From assembly GCA_031292015.1 (NCBI GenBank), contig JARLHY010000063.1, forward strand, positions 1 through 14,158: a DNA stretch of 14,158 nt, written 5' to 3'. A program made the translations under genes and the position numbers. This DNA is from Negativicutes bacterium. Its GTDB lineage: Bacteria; Bacillota_C; Negativicutes; Sporomusales_B; JARLHX01. Positions 1 through 7,759 of this stretch are shown one piece after another (the first letter of the stretch is position 1; each line of letters begins with the position of its first letter). The notes under the pieces are model-generated. The model saw nothing but the letters and a program-made list of their open reading frames with translations, ran no database searches and was not told the DNA's origin.

Positions 1-2109
1 GGTAGCCGGTTTTTTGGTCTCGGGTTTTGCGGCAGCTTCGGCTACTCTGGTCGGACAGGCTTCGTTGGCGCAGCGTATGGTAAAACGGTTTTTCCGGAAA
101 TTGTGCTTTACTTTGAAGGACCCGCATTCCGGGCAGTTTTCCTTCAGTGGTGTGTCCCAGGTGGTAAAGTCGCACTGGGGATAGCCGGAACAGCCGAAAA
201 AGACTTTGCCGCGTTTGGTGCGCCGTTCGACGATGCCGCCCTGGCATTTGGGGCAGTTGACGCCGGTTTCCTTGAGGATCGGCTTGGTGTTGCGGCAGGC
301 GGGAAAGCCGGGGCAGGCGAGGAAATTGCCGTAGCGTCCCTGCTTTACGACCATGAATTGGCCACAGTTCTCGCATTTGACATCAGACACTTCCACCGGC
401 AGCTCGACATGGCCGATCTGCTCCTCCGCACTGGCAAGGGTAGTGGCAAAAGGCTGGTAGAAATCGCTTAGAACGGCGTTTCTGGTCCTTTCGCCTTCGG
501 CGATGTCGTCAAGACGGTTTTCCATTCCGGCGGTGAAATCGGCATCGACGATATCAGGGAAATATTCTTTCAGTAGATCGACAACAACAAAGCCCAGATC
601 GGTTGGTTCGAATTTTTTTTCGACCCGCTCCACATAACCGCGGTTGACGATGGTTTCGATGATCGGGGCGTAGGTGCTGGGGCGGCCGATGGCTTTCTCT
701 TCCAGGATTTTGACCAGCGAAGCCTCGGTATAGCGCGGCGGCGGTTCGGTAAAGTGTTGGGTCGGAACGACTTTTTGCAGTTTGAGGGTGGTTCCTTCCT
801 TCAGATCCGGCAGAGTCAGGTCTTTTTCCTGGTCTTCCTTGCTGTCGCCGTAGACGGCCAGAAAGCCGGGGAATTTGAGCTGGGAGCCGCTGGCCCGCAG
901 ACCGAAACGGCCGGCGGCGATTTCCACGGTGAGGGTGTCGTACACGGCAGCTGACATCTGGCTGGCGATAAAGCGTTCCCAAACAAGAGTGTACAGGCGC
1001 ATCTGATCCCGGGAAAGGCTTTTGCGGACTACGTCGAGCGTCAGTTCCAGGCTGGTGGGCCGAATGGCTTCATGGGCGTCCTGAGCAGATTTCTTGCTGG
1101 CGTATACCGGGGCTTTTTCCGGCAGATAGGTCGCGCCGTGTTTAGCGGTAACATAGGTCCTGGCTTCGTCTTGCGCGGATGTCGCCACCCGGGTGGAGTC
1201 GGTGCGGATATAGGTGAGCAGTCCAACAGGGCCGACGCCGACAATGTCGATGCCTTCGTATAGTTGCTGGGCCAGCATCATTGTCTTGCGGGTGGTAAAG
1301 CCCAGCTTGCGGGAGGCGTCCTGCTGCAGAGTGCTGGTGATGAACGGTGGCGCCGGGTTCCGGCGACGTTCGCGGCGCTTGACCTCCCGGACGGCGTAGG
1401 CGGATTTGTCCAACTCGCCGACGATAGAGTCGGCTGTTTCTTCGTCGCCGATCTGCGGCTTTTTCCCGTCGACAGAAACAAGTTCGGCGTCGAAGAGCGG
1501 CGATTTCGCATTCTCGCGCAACTTGGCGGTGACGGTCCAGTATTCCTCGGAAACGAAATCCTGAATTTCCTTTTCCCGGTCGCAGATGAGCCGGACGGCG
1601 ACAGACTGTACCCGCCCGGCGCTGAGTCCTTTGCGCACCTTGCGCCAAAGCAGCGGACTGAGTTTATAGCCGACGATGCGGTCAAGGATACGGCGGGCCT
1701 GCTGGGCGTCAACCCGGGGAAAATCGATGGACCGGGGATGCTTGACGGCTTTTTGGATGGCCGGTTTGGTGATTTCATTAAATTCGATGCGGCAGGCTTT
1801 TTCGGCCGGGATGCCGAGGATGTGGGCCAGATGCCAGGCGATGGCCTCCCCTTCCCGGTCCGGGTCAGTGGCCAGATATACGGTGGTGGCCTTTTTTGCC
1901 TCGTCCTTCAGGCTTTTGATCAGGTCGCCCTTTCCGCGGATGTTGATGTATTTCGGAGTGAATTCGTGATCGACATCCACGCCGAACTGACTTTTGGGCA
2001 AATCCCGCAGGTGCCCCATGGAGGCCCGAACGGTGTATCCTCTGCCGAGAAATTTTTCGATGGTCTTAGCTTTTGCCGGAGATTCGACTACGACTAGTGC
2101 CTTACTCAA
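1..2109 (-). CDS. topA: DNA topoisomerase I (type IA), 3' end outside window
   Basis: Relaxes negatively supercoiled DNA by cutting one strand through a tyrosyl-phosphodiester bond. The TOPRIM domain opens the protein, with Glu9 in VVVESPAKAKT and the acidic triad in TDPDREGE (Asp82, Asp84, Glu86). The catalytic Tyr300 lies in LLTYIRTDSTR. Three C-terminal tetracysteine zinc ribbons occupy about residues 575-685 (CENC...CPGFPAC, CPKC...CSGYPQC, CPEC...CANEAC). They are followed by a Lys/Ala/Pro tail that is still open at base 1, so 703 residues are visible, close to the usual Gram-positive length. The start is TTG, chosen because AAGGAGGG sits 6 nt upstream and the family N-terminus SKALVVVESPAK begins there. 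It is the second gene after dprA, with 12 nt between them, and probably shares dprA's promoter. Identity is near certain; only the C-terminal end is unknown. Confidence 0.97.
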   Translation of the reverse strand, partial: MSKALVVVESPAKAKTIEKFLGRGYTVRASMGHLRDLPKSQFGVDVDHEFTPKYINIRGKGDLIKSLKDEAKKATTVYLATDPDREGEAIAWHLAHILGIPAEKACRIEFNEITKPAIQKAVKHPRSIDFPRVDAQQARRILDRIVGYKLSPLLWRKVRKGLSAGRVQSVAVRLICDREKEIQDFVSEEYWTVTAKLRENAKSPLFDAELVSVDGKKPQIGDEETADSIVGELDKSAYAVREVKRRERRRNPAPPFITSTLQQDASRKLGFTTRKTMMLAQQLYEGIDIVGVGPVGLLTYIRTDSTRVATSAQDEARTYVTAKHGATYLPEKAPVYASKKSAQDAHEAIRPTSLELTLDVVRKSLSRDQMRLYTLVWERFIASQMSAAVYDTLTVEIAAGRFGLRASGSQLKFPGFLAVYGDSKEDQEKDLTLPDLKEGTTLKLQKVVPTQHFTEPPPRYTEASLVKILEEKAIGRPSTYAPIIETIVNRGYVERVEKKFEPTDLGFVVVDLLKEYFPDIVDADFTAGMENRLDDIAEGERTRNAVLSDFYQPFATTLASAEEQIGHVELPVEVSDVKCENCGQFMVVKQGRYGNFLACPGFPACRNTKPILKETGVNCPKCQGGIVERRTKRGKVFFGCSGYPQCDFTTWDTPLKENCPECGSFKVKHNFRKNRFTIRCANEACPTRVAEAAAKPETKKPAT

Positions 2110-2115
2110 CAGTTT

Positions 2116-2123
2116 CCCTCCTT
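2116..2123 (-). promoter_or_regulatory. topA Shine-Dalgarno overlapping the dprA stop codon
   Basis: The minus strand reads TAAGGAGGG followed by AAACTG and TTG. The dprA stop TAA shares two bases with the AAGGAGGG ribosome binding site, and 6 nt separate GGAGGG from the TTG start. This fixes the topA start and suggests that translation of topA is coupled to termination of dprA. Confidence 0.85.
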
Positions 2124-3198
2124 AAGGGATGCGGACATAGCGCTGTCCGCTGTATTGCGCAATCAGCCCTTGTAATTCCAGCTGGACCAGGATCGGAACG
2201 ACCTGCTCCGGCGTCATCCCGGAGATTTTGATAATTTCTTCCATCCCGACGGCATGATCGCTGGACAGGATATTGATGACCGCGGCCTGAGCGACGCTCA
2301 GGACCGGTAGCGGTGTGGCGGGCGTGTCAGGCAGGCTGAGGCCGTATTCTTCCAGAACGTCGGCGGCGTTTTCCACCGGTTTGGCCCCCTGTTTGATCAG
2401 ATGATTGGTGCCACGGCTGACGGCGGAAAAAATGCTGCCAGGTACGGCGAAAACATCTCTGCCTTGTTCCAGGGCCAGGTCGGCGGTGATCAGTGAACCG
2501 CTTTTGGCGGCCGCCTCTACCACCACCACGCCTCGGGCGAGGCCGGCGATGATGCGGTTGCGGACCGGAAAAAATTTTGCCATCGGCGCGGTGCCGGGGG
2601 CGTATTCGGAAACCACCGCTCCGCGGTCGGCGATGGTGGCAAGGAGCTTGGCGTTTTCCCGCGGGTAAGCGATATCAACGCCGCAGCCGAGGACCGCGAC
2701 GGTATAGCCGTTTTGTTGCAATGCCCCCTGGTGGGCGGCTGTGTCGATGCCGCGAGCGGCGCCGCTGACAACGCCAAGGCCGGCCAGAGCAAGTTGGGAG
2801 GCCAGCATGGCGGCTGCGTTCAGTCCGTAAGCGGATGCCCGTCGGGCTCCGACGACGGCGATCATCGGCTCGCTGGCCGGCAGCCGGCCCCGGTAGTAAA
2901 GCACTACCGGCGGATCGAAGATTTTGCCCAGCAGCGGCGGGTAATCGCCGTCCGACAGGCAGGTCAGGGAGATGCCCTTCTTGGACCAGGCAACGGAAAA
3001 TTTAGCTATGTCTATCTTTTCCCGGTGGGCCAGCAGATTATTACAGGCAGCGCCGTCCAGACGGTCACACAAAAATAAATCGCGCCTGTGGGCCTGCCAG
3101 ACCTGTTGGGCGCTACCGAAGAAAGCGACTAGGTTTTTGAGCCGGGCGTTCCCCAGGCCGGGAACCAGTTGCAGCGCCGCCCAAAAGTACCTTTCCAT
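2122..3198 (-). CDS. dprA: DNA-processing protein DprA (Smf)
   Basis: DprA binds incoming single-stranded DNA during natural transformation and loads RecA onto it; it is cytoplasmic. The 358-residue protein has an N-terminal helix-hairpin-helix-like segment (residues 5-60; LVPGLGNARL). The Rossmann-fold DprA core follows at about 110-285, with VVGARRASAYG, SGAARGIDTAAH (145-156), VLGCGVDIAYP, FPVRNRIIAGL and AKSGSLITADLALEQGRDVFAVPG. A winged-helix domain ends the protein (about 295-358). A start ten codons upstream (3228) is possible on paper, but it lies inside the -10 box of the dprA promoter. The ATG at 3198 has GGGAG upstream and gives the usual MERYFWAALQL start. The gene is cotranscribed with topA. 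DprA is also common in species never shown to be competent, so its presence alone does not prove transformability. Confidence 0.96.
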   Translation of the reverse strand: MERYFWAALQLVPGLGNARLKNLVAFFGSAQQVWQAHRRDLFLCDRLDGAACNNLLAHREKIDIAKFSVAWSKKGISLTCLSDGDYPPLLGKIFDPPVVLYYRGRLPASEPMIAVVGARRASAYGLNAAAMLASQLALAGLGVVSGAARGIDTAAHQGALQQNGYTVAVLGCGVDIAYPRENAKLLATIADRGAVVSEYAPGTAPMAKFFPVRNRIIAGLARGVVVVEAAAKSGSLITADLALEQGRDVFAVPGSIFSAVSRGTNHLIKQGAKPVENAADVLEEYGLSLPDTPATPLPVLSVAQAAVINILSSDHAVGMEEIIKISGMTPEQVVPILVQLELQGLIAQYSGQRYVRIP

Positions 3199-3226
3199 TA
3201 TCTTTCGCCTACTCCCTATTTTGACC

Positions 3227-3256
3227 ATTATAAACTAGTCAAGAATTTCCAGTCAA
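3227..3256 (-). promoter_or_regulatory. sigma-A-type promoter of dprA-topA
   Basis: On the minus strand a -35 TTGACT (3251-3256) is followed by an 18-bp spacer and a perfect -10 TATAAT (3227-3232). Transcription would begin near 3220, giving a leader of about 22 nt before the dprA ATG. The -35 overlaps the stop codon of the upstream glycosyltransferase gene, so dprA-topA has its own promoter inside a same-strand gene series. The hexamer TTGACT recurs within the spacer, but only 4 bp from the -10, so the upstream copy is the functional choice. Confidence 0.8.
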
Positions 3257-4407
3257 GTCTTCCCTTCATTTTTTGTCAGATTCAGTACCGACAAAATCAC
3301 CTGGGCGATGTCGCGGGAGGCTGAAGGCCGCCCGGCAGCAGCGGCGTTTTGGCGAAGCTCGGACAAATGCTGGGGTCTGGTGAAGAGCAGATCCTTGACT
3401 TTGGACTGAAGATCGGCTACACAGGCACTGGACTCGGCAATACTCCGCTCCACAAGGTAGCGGGTGTTGGCTTCCTCCTGGCCGGGAATCGGCCGGAAGA
3501 TGACAAGCGGCAACTCTCGGCACAGAGCTTCGGCCACTGTCATGCCGCCGGGTTTGGAGACAAGCAGATCGGCGGCGGTCATCAGTTCATGGATATTGTC
3601 GACAAAGCCGAGGGAGAGCAGCGAGGAGCCTCTAAGCCGGGAGCTGAGGTCCTGCAGCTTTCGCCGCAAGGCGGCATTATTGCCGGTAACGGCGATGATT
3701 TGCAGATGAGCGCCTATTTTGTCGCAGGCGGTGATGATATCAGGCATGGGCAGCACCCCTGCTCCGCCGCCCATGATTAACAGCGTTTTCAAGCCGGGAT
3801 CGAGACCGAGACTTTTCAGCACAGCGCCGCGGTCCTGCCGGTATGTAAATTTTTCGTCTACCGGGATGCCGAAGGGATAAGCCTGGACAGCGCCGGCGCC
3901 ATGTTCGGCGAGAAAGTCGCAAAGGCCGTCATGGGCTACGAAATAACGGGAAATTTCGGGGTACAGCCACAAGCGATGGACGACGAAATCGGTAACCACC
4001 GCCAGAATCGGGATCGAGAGCCGGCCGGTTTTGGCCAGATGGGCCGCCAGGCCGGCGGGGGTGGCGTGGGTGCAGACGATGGCGTCAGGCGAAATTGCCC
4101 TGATATAGTCGTCCATGCGCCGGGCCAAATAACGGCTGATCAGCTCGCGGCCGGCCACCGCCGAATTGCTGGAGTTGCCCCACTGGTACATCCGGCCGTA
4201 GACTCCCGGGAACGTGTCCAGCAAGGCCAGATAAGTTTTCAGCAGCCCCTGTCCCAAACGAGGGCTGAAAAAATCAAAGACATCGGCGAAGTCTACCCCG
4301 ACCTCGGGCGCCAGGCTGCGCAGGGCGGCACCTACCGCACGGGCGGCCCGGACGTGCCCGGAGCCGACAGGCGCGCTTAAAAACAGTACCTTGCGGCGCT
4401 CAGCCAC
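3253..4407 (-). CDS. MGDG synthase / UgtP-like glycosyltransferase (GT28)
   Basis: A 384-residue GT-B glycosyltransferase of the monogalactosyldiacylglycerol synthase type. The family transfers a sugar from a nucleotide donor to diacylglycerol at the inner membrane face. The N-terminal MGDG-synthase domain spans about residues 5-175, with the acceptor-side loop SAPVGSGHVRAARAV (11-25), THATPAGL (113-120) and VVTDFVVHRLW (137-147). The C-terminal nucleotide-sugar domain carries LLIMGGGAG (209-217), LGFVDNIHELM, the donor-binding SKPGGMTVAEAL (284-295) and PIPGQEEANTRYL. No transmembrane segment is apparent, which fits a peripheral membrane enzyme. Translation starts at GTG after GGGAGGT, and the GTG shares one base with the folK stop (TAGTG). 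The sugar and acceptor cannot be read from sequence; glucosyl-diacylglycerol, or a distant MurG-like role, are the alternatives. Confidence 0.88.
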   Translation of the reverse strand: MAERRKVLFLSAPVGSGHVRAARAVGAALRSLAPEVGVDFADVFDFFSPRLGQGLLKTYLALLDTFPGVYGRMYQWGNSSNSAVAGRELISRYLARRMDDYIRAISPDAIVCTHATPAGLAAHLAKTGRLSIPILAVVTDFVVHRLWLYPEISRYFVAHDGLCDFLAEHGAGAVQAYPFGIPVDEKFTYRQDRGAVLKSLGLDPGLKTLLIMGGGAGVLPMPDIITACDKIGAHLQIIAVTGNNAALRRKLQDLSSRLRGSSLLSLGFVDNIHELMTAADLLVSKPGGMTVAEALCRELPLVIFRPIPGQEEANTRYLVERSIAESSACVADLQSKVKDLLFTRPQHLSELRQNAAAAGRPSASRDIAQVILSVLNLTKNEGKT

Positions 4408-4901
4408 TATCTTACCTCCCTGGACAGCGGTTTATACAGCCGTACCTCCTGGCTGGGGCATTCTGTCAGCAGTTCGCCGGCGGTCAGGCCGCCCGGCAAG
4501 GGCTGCTGCGGGGCGATTTCAGACAGCGGCAACAAGACGAAACAGCGTTCCTTCAGCCGGGGATGCGGCAGAGTCAGTCTGTCGGACTGGCAGACAACGC
4601 CGTCATAGATGAGAAGATCAATATCGATGGTCCGGGGTCCCCATCTCTCGGTCCGAACCCGTCCAAGGCTTCTTTCTGCCTCCAGGCAGACATCAAGAAG
4701 CTCCAGCGGTTGCAGCGATGTAGTCAGGCTGATCACGGCGTTGAGGAAAAAGGGCTGGTCCGTTTTGCCCACCGGCGCCGTCTCATACAGCGACGACAGC
4801 CGGCTCAGCCTGATCCGGGGGTGGGCGGCGAGGGAATCAATAGCTGATATAATATTTTTCTCGCGGTCACCGAGATTGGAACCCAGCCCGAGAAAAATCA
4901 T
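4407..4901 (-). CDS. folK: 2-amino-4-hydroxy-6-hydroxymethyldihydropteridine diphosphokinase (HPPK)
   Basis: Transfers pyrophosphate from ATP to 6-hydroxymethyl-7,8-dihydropterin, making the activated pterin used by FolP. The 164-residue length is normal for single-domain HPPK. Family motifs run in order: LGLGSNLGDREKNI (4-17), a pterin-binding stretch with NAV near 54-56, the ATP/Mg segment RWGPRTIDIDLLIYDG (86-101) with the metal-binding Asp93 and Asp95, and LPHPRLKERCFVLLPL (111-126). The ATG overlaps the folB stop by 4 nt (ATGA), showing tight coupling. It is the third gene of the folP-folB-folK operon. Confidence 0.97.
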   Translation of the reverse strand: MIFLGLGSNLGDREKNIISAIDSLAAHPRIRLSRLSSLYETAPVGKTDQPFFLNAVISLTTSLQPLELLDVCLEAERSLGRVRTERWGPRTIDIDLLIYDGVVCQSDRLTLPHPRLKERCFVLLPLSEIAPQQPLPGGLTAGELLTECPSQEVRLYKPLSREVR

Positions 4902-5260
4902 GCTTCGGTGCTGCGGGTGGTTTCGATCTGGACATAGTCGACCTGGCCCGGCAGAGGAACACCAGGTTTGCGCACCCGGACGGTGACCTGTCGGACGATG
5001 CCCTGGAGGAGAGTTTCGGCGATATGGCCGGTGAGGGACTCCATCAGCTTGAAACGCTGGGTTTCAAAGATGGTCTTGACCTGATTGTATACGCCGACAT
5101 AGTCGACGGCGTCGCGCCAGTCGTCAGAGGCAGCCGCTTTGGCGAAATCAAGCTCCAGTTCGACGTCGACATAGAAGCGCTGGCCCTGCTCGCGTTCGTA
5201 TTCGTAGACACCATGATAGCCGTAGAACATCATGTTTTTGAGCAAAATTTTGTCATTCAT
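4898..5260 (-). CDS. folB: Dihydroneopterin aldolase
   Basis: Converts 7,8-dihydroneopterin to 6-hydroxymethyl-7,8-dihydropterin plus glycolaldehyde, supplying FolK. The 120 residues match the family length. Seen in order: FYGYHGVYEYEREQGQRF (12-29) with the substrate-anchoring Glu22, DYVGVYNQVK (53-62) with Tyr54, LMESLTGHIAETLL (72-85) with Glu74, and the catalytic Lys98 in VRVRKPGVPL. All residues expected for activity are present. The start ATG follows AAAGGAGG and overlaps the folP stop by 8 nt. The next gene, folK, overlaps its stop by 4 nt. Confidence 0.97.
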   Translation of the reverse strand: MNDKILLKNMMFYGYHGVYEYEREQGQRFYVDVELELDFAKAAASDDWRDAVDYVGVYNQVKTIFETQRFKLMESLTGHIAETLLQGIVRQVTVRVRKPGVPLPGQVDYVQIETTRSTEA

Positions 5261-6461
5261 CCATTTTTCCTCCTTTGATAGCGTCGGTCATTCGGGCAAC
5301 CCGGACCATGGTTTTGACGTCATGGACCCGGACGATGCTTGCTCCGCTAAGGATCCCGCAAGATACAGAGGCCGCGGTTCCTTCCTCCCGTTCGTCCACA
5401 GGCAGCCCTCCCAGGGCTTCGCCGATGAACCGTTTGCGGGATGTACCGAGCAGTATCGGACAACCCAGCGATCGCAGCTCGGCCAGCCGGGAAAGGACAA
5501 CCAGGTTTTGGGCCGGGGTTTTACCGAAGCCGATACCAGGGTCGACGATCAAATTTTCGAAAGCCAGTCCGGCGTCGGCAGCCAGGCGGATGCTGTCATG
5601 GAGAAAGGAACTGATACTGGACATAATATCTTCAGAATAGTCACAGCCTTTTTGATTATGCATGATGATCACCGGTGCGTTATGGGCGGCAATCACCCGG
5701 GCCATTGCCGGATCGCCCTGAAGGCCCCAGATATCGTTGACGATATGGGCGCCGGCCTTGAGCGCCGCGTCGGCAACCGAGGCTTTGTAGGTATCCACCG
5801 AGACCGGAACCGGCGAAAAGCCGATCACCTTTTCAAGTACAGGCAGCAGCCGCTCCAATTCTTCTTCGGCCGAAATCTCCCTGGATCCATACGGCCGGGT
5901 GGATTCGGCGCCGATGTCGAGGATGTCGGCCCCGTCTTCGATGAGCCGGTCAGCCTGGCGCAGAGCGTCGGCCGGGCTATGATAGCGACCGCCGTCGGAG
6001 AAGGAATCAGGGGTGATATTGAGGATTCCCATGACGAGAGTGCGCCCCGGGCGGATAGCCAGACGGCACCCCGGCCAGGAGTATTCCCGCTGCGGATAGT
6101 TGTAGGCGGTGGCCAGGGCCAATTCGATGGCCGCAGCGACCTTGGGGAGCCCCCAGGGCTGTCTTTTAAGCTGAGAAAGAGCCAAGCGGTAGTGTTTGGC
6201 TGTGGCACATATCAGCACATCGGTAAAGTTGATCGACAAATCCGCGCTGCCGCGGGCCAGTGCCACTTCCCCGCCCTTGGCCAGGAAAGTTTGTTTCAAT
6301 AAATTAGCGGCTTTTGCCGGAACTTGCTCCAGCTTGATAATAGTAAACAAGGCCTTATCGGACATTATATCAATCCCGTGGGGATCGCAGCCGATTTTAG
6401 TGAGCTGGGTCCGGGAGTCCGCCGGATTCGCTATGGTGATTACGCGGGGGTTAAAATTCAT
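5253..6461 (-). CDS. folP: Dihydropteroate synthase with about 138-residue N-terminal extension
   Basis: Condenses 6-hydroxymethyl-7,8-dihydropterin pyrophosphate with p-aminobenzoate to form dihydropteroate. The catalytic TIM barrel starts near residue 139, with MGILNITPDSFSDGG (144-158), GAESTRP (184-190), SVDTYK (221-226), VNDIWG, IIMHNQKG, VDPGIGFGKT (306-315), GTSRKRFIGE (339-348) and VHDV (379-382), so the core is intact. At 402 residues it is well over the roughly 270-280 of a minimal DHPS. The excess is an N-terminal domain (about 1-138) with IGCDPHGIDIM, an ANLLKQTFLAKGGEVALARG segment and a helix before the barrel. From general knowledge this long form recurs in anaerobic Firmicutes; the extension's function is unknown to me. 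The ATG is preceded by AGGAGGG. It is the first gene of the folate operon. Confidence 0.96.
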   Translation of the reverse strand: MNFNPRVITIANPADSRTQLTKIGCDPHGIDIMSDKALFTIIKLEQVPAKAANLLKQTFLAKGGEVALARGSADLSINFTDVLICATAKHYRLALSQLKRQPWGLPKVAAAIELALATAYNYPQREYSWPGCRLAIRPGRTLVMGILNITPDSFSDGGRYHSPADALRQADRLIEDGADILDIGAESTRPYGSREISAEEELERLLPVLEKVIGFSPVPVSVDTYKASVADAALKAGAHIVNDIWGLQGDPAMARVIAAHNAPVIIMHNQKGCDYSEDIMSSISSFLHDSIRLAADAGLAFENLIVDPGIGFGKTPAQNLVVLSRLAELRSLGCPILLGTSRKRFIGEALGGLPVDEREEGTAASVSCGILSGASIVRVHDVKTMVRVARMTDAIKGGKMDE

Positions 6462-6494
6462 CTCGGCCCTCCTATTGCCGTCAAATACGTTTTT

Positions 6495-6512
6495 ATTGTA
6501 TCATGATTGTAT
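6495..6512. repeat. ATTGTAT direct repeat in the divergent promoter region
   Basis: The heptamer ATTGTAT occurs at 6495-6501 and 6506-6512, with an 11-bp period (about one helical turn), and brackets the palindrome ATCATGAT (6500-6507). It covers the folP -10 box and lies upstream of the divergent gene at 6571. It could be an operator, but AT-rich promoter DNA makes such repeats easy to find by chance. Confidence 0.35.
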
Positions 6513-6524
6513 GTAAATAAACAA
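6495..6524 (-). promoter_or_regulatory. Promoter of the folP-folB-folK-glycosyltransferase operon
   Basis: On the minus strand TTGTTT (6519-6524), an 18-bp spacer and TACAAT (6495-6500) form a sigma-A-like promoter. The expected start is near 6488, leaving a leader of about 27 nt. That is too short for a tetrahydrofolate riboswitch, so control would be at initiation. The spacer contains the palindrome ATCATGAT. Confidence 0.6.
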
Positions 6525-6570
6525 TTGGATTGGCAAACCTGGAAAAAGCGGGTAACATGGAGGCTCAAAA

Positions 6571-7620
6571 ATGAAACAACGACTATCCCCGGATGTTTTT
6601 CGTCTACCTGTCGAAGAGATCAAGAGCGGCTTTTATAGCGACAGCTATTTCTTGCGCACAAGGGAAATACTGGAGAAAGACAACCATCACCCCCGGGTCA
6701 TGATGCAGGTGTTTCAGCGGCAGAACGCAATTGTCTGCGGTGTTGACGAAGCTATTGCCATCATCAAAAAATGTTCCCATCACCCGGAAAATGTGACCAT
6801 CCGTGCTTTGTACGACGGGGACGAAATCAAGCCGTGGGAAACCGTGATGACCATCGAAGGCGATCTCGCCGATTTCTCCCATCTGGAGACGGTTTACCTC
6901 GGGTCCCTTTCCCGGCAGACGAAGGTCGCCACCAATGTTCGCAGAGTTACCAAGGCCGCGGGCGGAAAACCGGTGCTGTTTTTTCCGTCCCGATTCGATC
7001 ATTTCAGTATCCAGCTCAGCGACGGCTACGCCGCCCACGTCGGCGGGGTCTCAGGCGTATCCACCCCGGCTAACGGGGCATACTGGGGTGCGGAGGCGCT
7101 CGGCACCATCCCCCATTCGATGATCGCCACCTACGGCGGTGATACGCTGCGGGCCACCCGGGCCTTCCACCGTCACATCGATCCTGCGGTGAACCGGGTT
7201 GCACTGGTGGACTACGACAACGATTGTGTCAAGACGGCGTTGGCGGTGGCCAGGGAACTTGGGGACAAGCTCTGGGCCATCAGGCTCGATACCAGCGAAA
7301 CCATGGTGGATGTGTCGGTGCTGCCCTATATGGGAACCTTCAAACCGACAGGTGTGTGCGCCCAGCTTGTGCAAAATGTCCGCCTTGCCCTTGACGAAGG
7401 CGGCTTCAGTCACGTTAAGATCATGGTGTCCGGTGGCTTCAACGTCAGGCGGATCGCCGAGTTCGAGGCGACCAAGGTTCCTGTCGATATTTATGCCGTC
7501 GGCAGCAGTCTTTTCGATGAAAACGTCAATTTTACCGCCGACATTGTAATGGTGGACGGAAAACCCTGCTCCAAGGCGGGACGGTTCTACCGCGACAACC
7601 CGCGCCTGCAGCCGGTTTAG
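6571..7620 (+). CDS. Nicotinate phosphoribosyltransferase family protein
   Basis: Members of this family join nicotinate to PRPP, forming nicotinate mononucleotide for NAD salvage in the cytoplasm. At 349 residues this is a short type, similar in size to archaeal and clostridial forms rather than E. coli PncB. The N-terminal part (1-110) is a QAPRTase-like domain with FYSDSYFLRTREIL and a DGDEIKPWETVMTIEG strand pair. The barrel follows, with GTIPHSMIATYGGDTLRATRAF (178-199), whose His182 aligns with the phosphorylatable His of NAPRTases, then RLDTSE (238-243), IMVSGGFN (284-291) and YAVGSSLF (308-315). GGAGG lies 7 nt before the ATG. It is the only plus-strand gene here and is monocistronic: divergent from folP and closed by a terminator. 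A different pyridine or pterin-like base as substrate cannot be excluded. Confidence 0.85.
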   Translation: MKQRLSPDVFRLPVEEIKSGFYSDSYFLRTREILEKDNHHPRVMMQVFQRQNAIVCGVDEAIAIIKKCSHHPENVTIRALYDGDEIKPWETVMTIEGDLADFSHLETVYLGSLSRQTKVATNVRRVTKAAGGKPVLFFPSRFDHFSIQLSDGYAAHVGGVSGVSTPANGAYWGAEALGTIPHSMIATYGGDTLRATRAFHRHIDPAVNRVALVDYDNDCVKTALAVARELGDKLWAIRLDTSETMVDVSVLPYMGTFKPTGVCAQLVQNVRLALDEGGFSHVKIMVSGGFNVRRIAEFEATKVPVDIYAVGSSLFDENVNFTADIVMVDGKPCSKAGRFYRDNPRLQPV

Positions 7621-7682
7621 GTATAGGGCCGTTGAAAAAGCCCAATCCCAATTAAATTATTTTCCCCTGACTTGATTCCAAA

Positions 7683-7708
7683 CCGCCGTGAGTACGGCGG
7701 TTTTTTTT
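7683..7708 (+). terminator. Intrinsic terminator of the nicotinate phosphoribosyltransferase gene
   Basis: Stem CCGCCGT (7683-7689), loop GAGT, stem ACGGCGG (7694-7700), then eight T residues. It starts 62 nt after the stop codon of the plus-strand gene and is a textbook rho-independent terminator. Confidence 0.93.
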
Positions 7709-7722
7709 GTCCAGCAATTATA

Positions 7723-7750
7723 AAATGCCCGGATCTCAGTCCGGGCATTT
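7723..7750 (-). terminator. Intrinsic terminator of the methyltransferase/histidine kinase operon
   Basis: The 10-bp arms AAATGCCCGG (7723-7732) and CCGGGCATTT (7741-7750), extended by one A-T pair, enclose a 6-nt loop. On the minus strand the hairpin is followed by TTTTATAATT. It starts 9 nt after the kinase stop codon. The T-tract is weaker than that of the facing terminator. Confidence 0.7.
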
Positions 7751-7759
7751 ACCTTTGAC

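Noticed and set aside
616..623. Eight-T run in topA as a minus-strand slippage site or plus-strand terminator
   Set aside because: It encodes Glu-Lys-Lys-Phe in frame within a conserved stretch, and no GC-rich hairpin precedes it on the plus strand.
1264..2097. 277-codon plus-strand ORF opposite topA
   Set aside because: It is fully antisense to the conserved TOPRIM and core region of topA and its translation resembles no family. Long mirror ORFs are expected in GC-rich genes.
3199..3228. Ten-residue N-terminal extension of DprA
   Set aside because: The upstream ATG overlaps the TATAAT box and would precede the predicted transcription start.
5232..6302. 356-codon plus-strand ORF opposite folP
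   Set aside because: The minus strand carries an intact DHPS with every motif; the antisense product is low-complexity and family-less.
6462..6494. Tetrahydrofolate riboswitch in front of the folate operon
   Set aside because: The predicted leader is about 27 nt, far too short for that aptamer, and no hairpin is seen.
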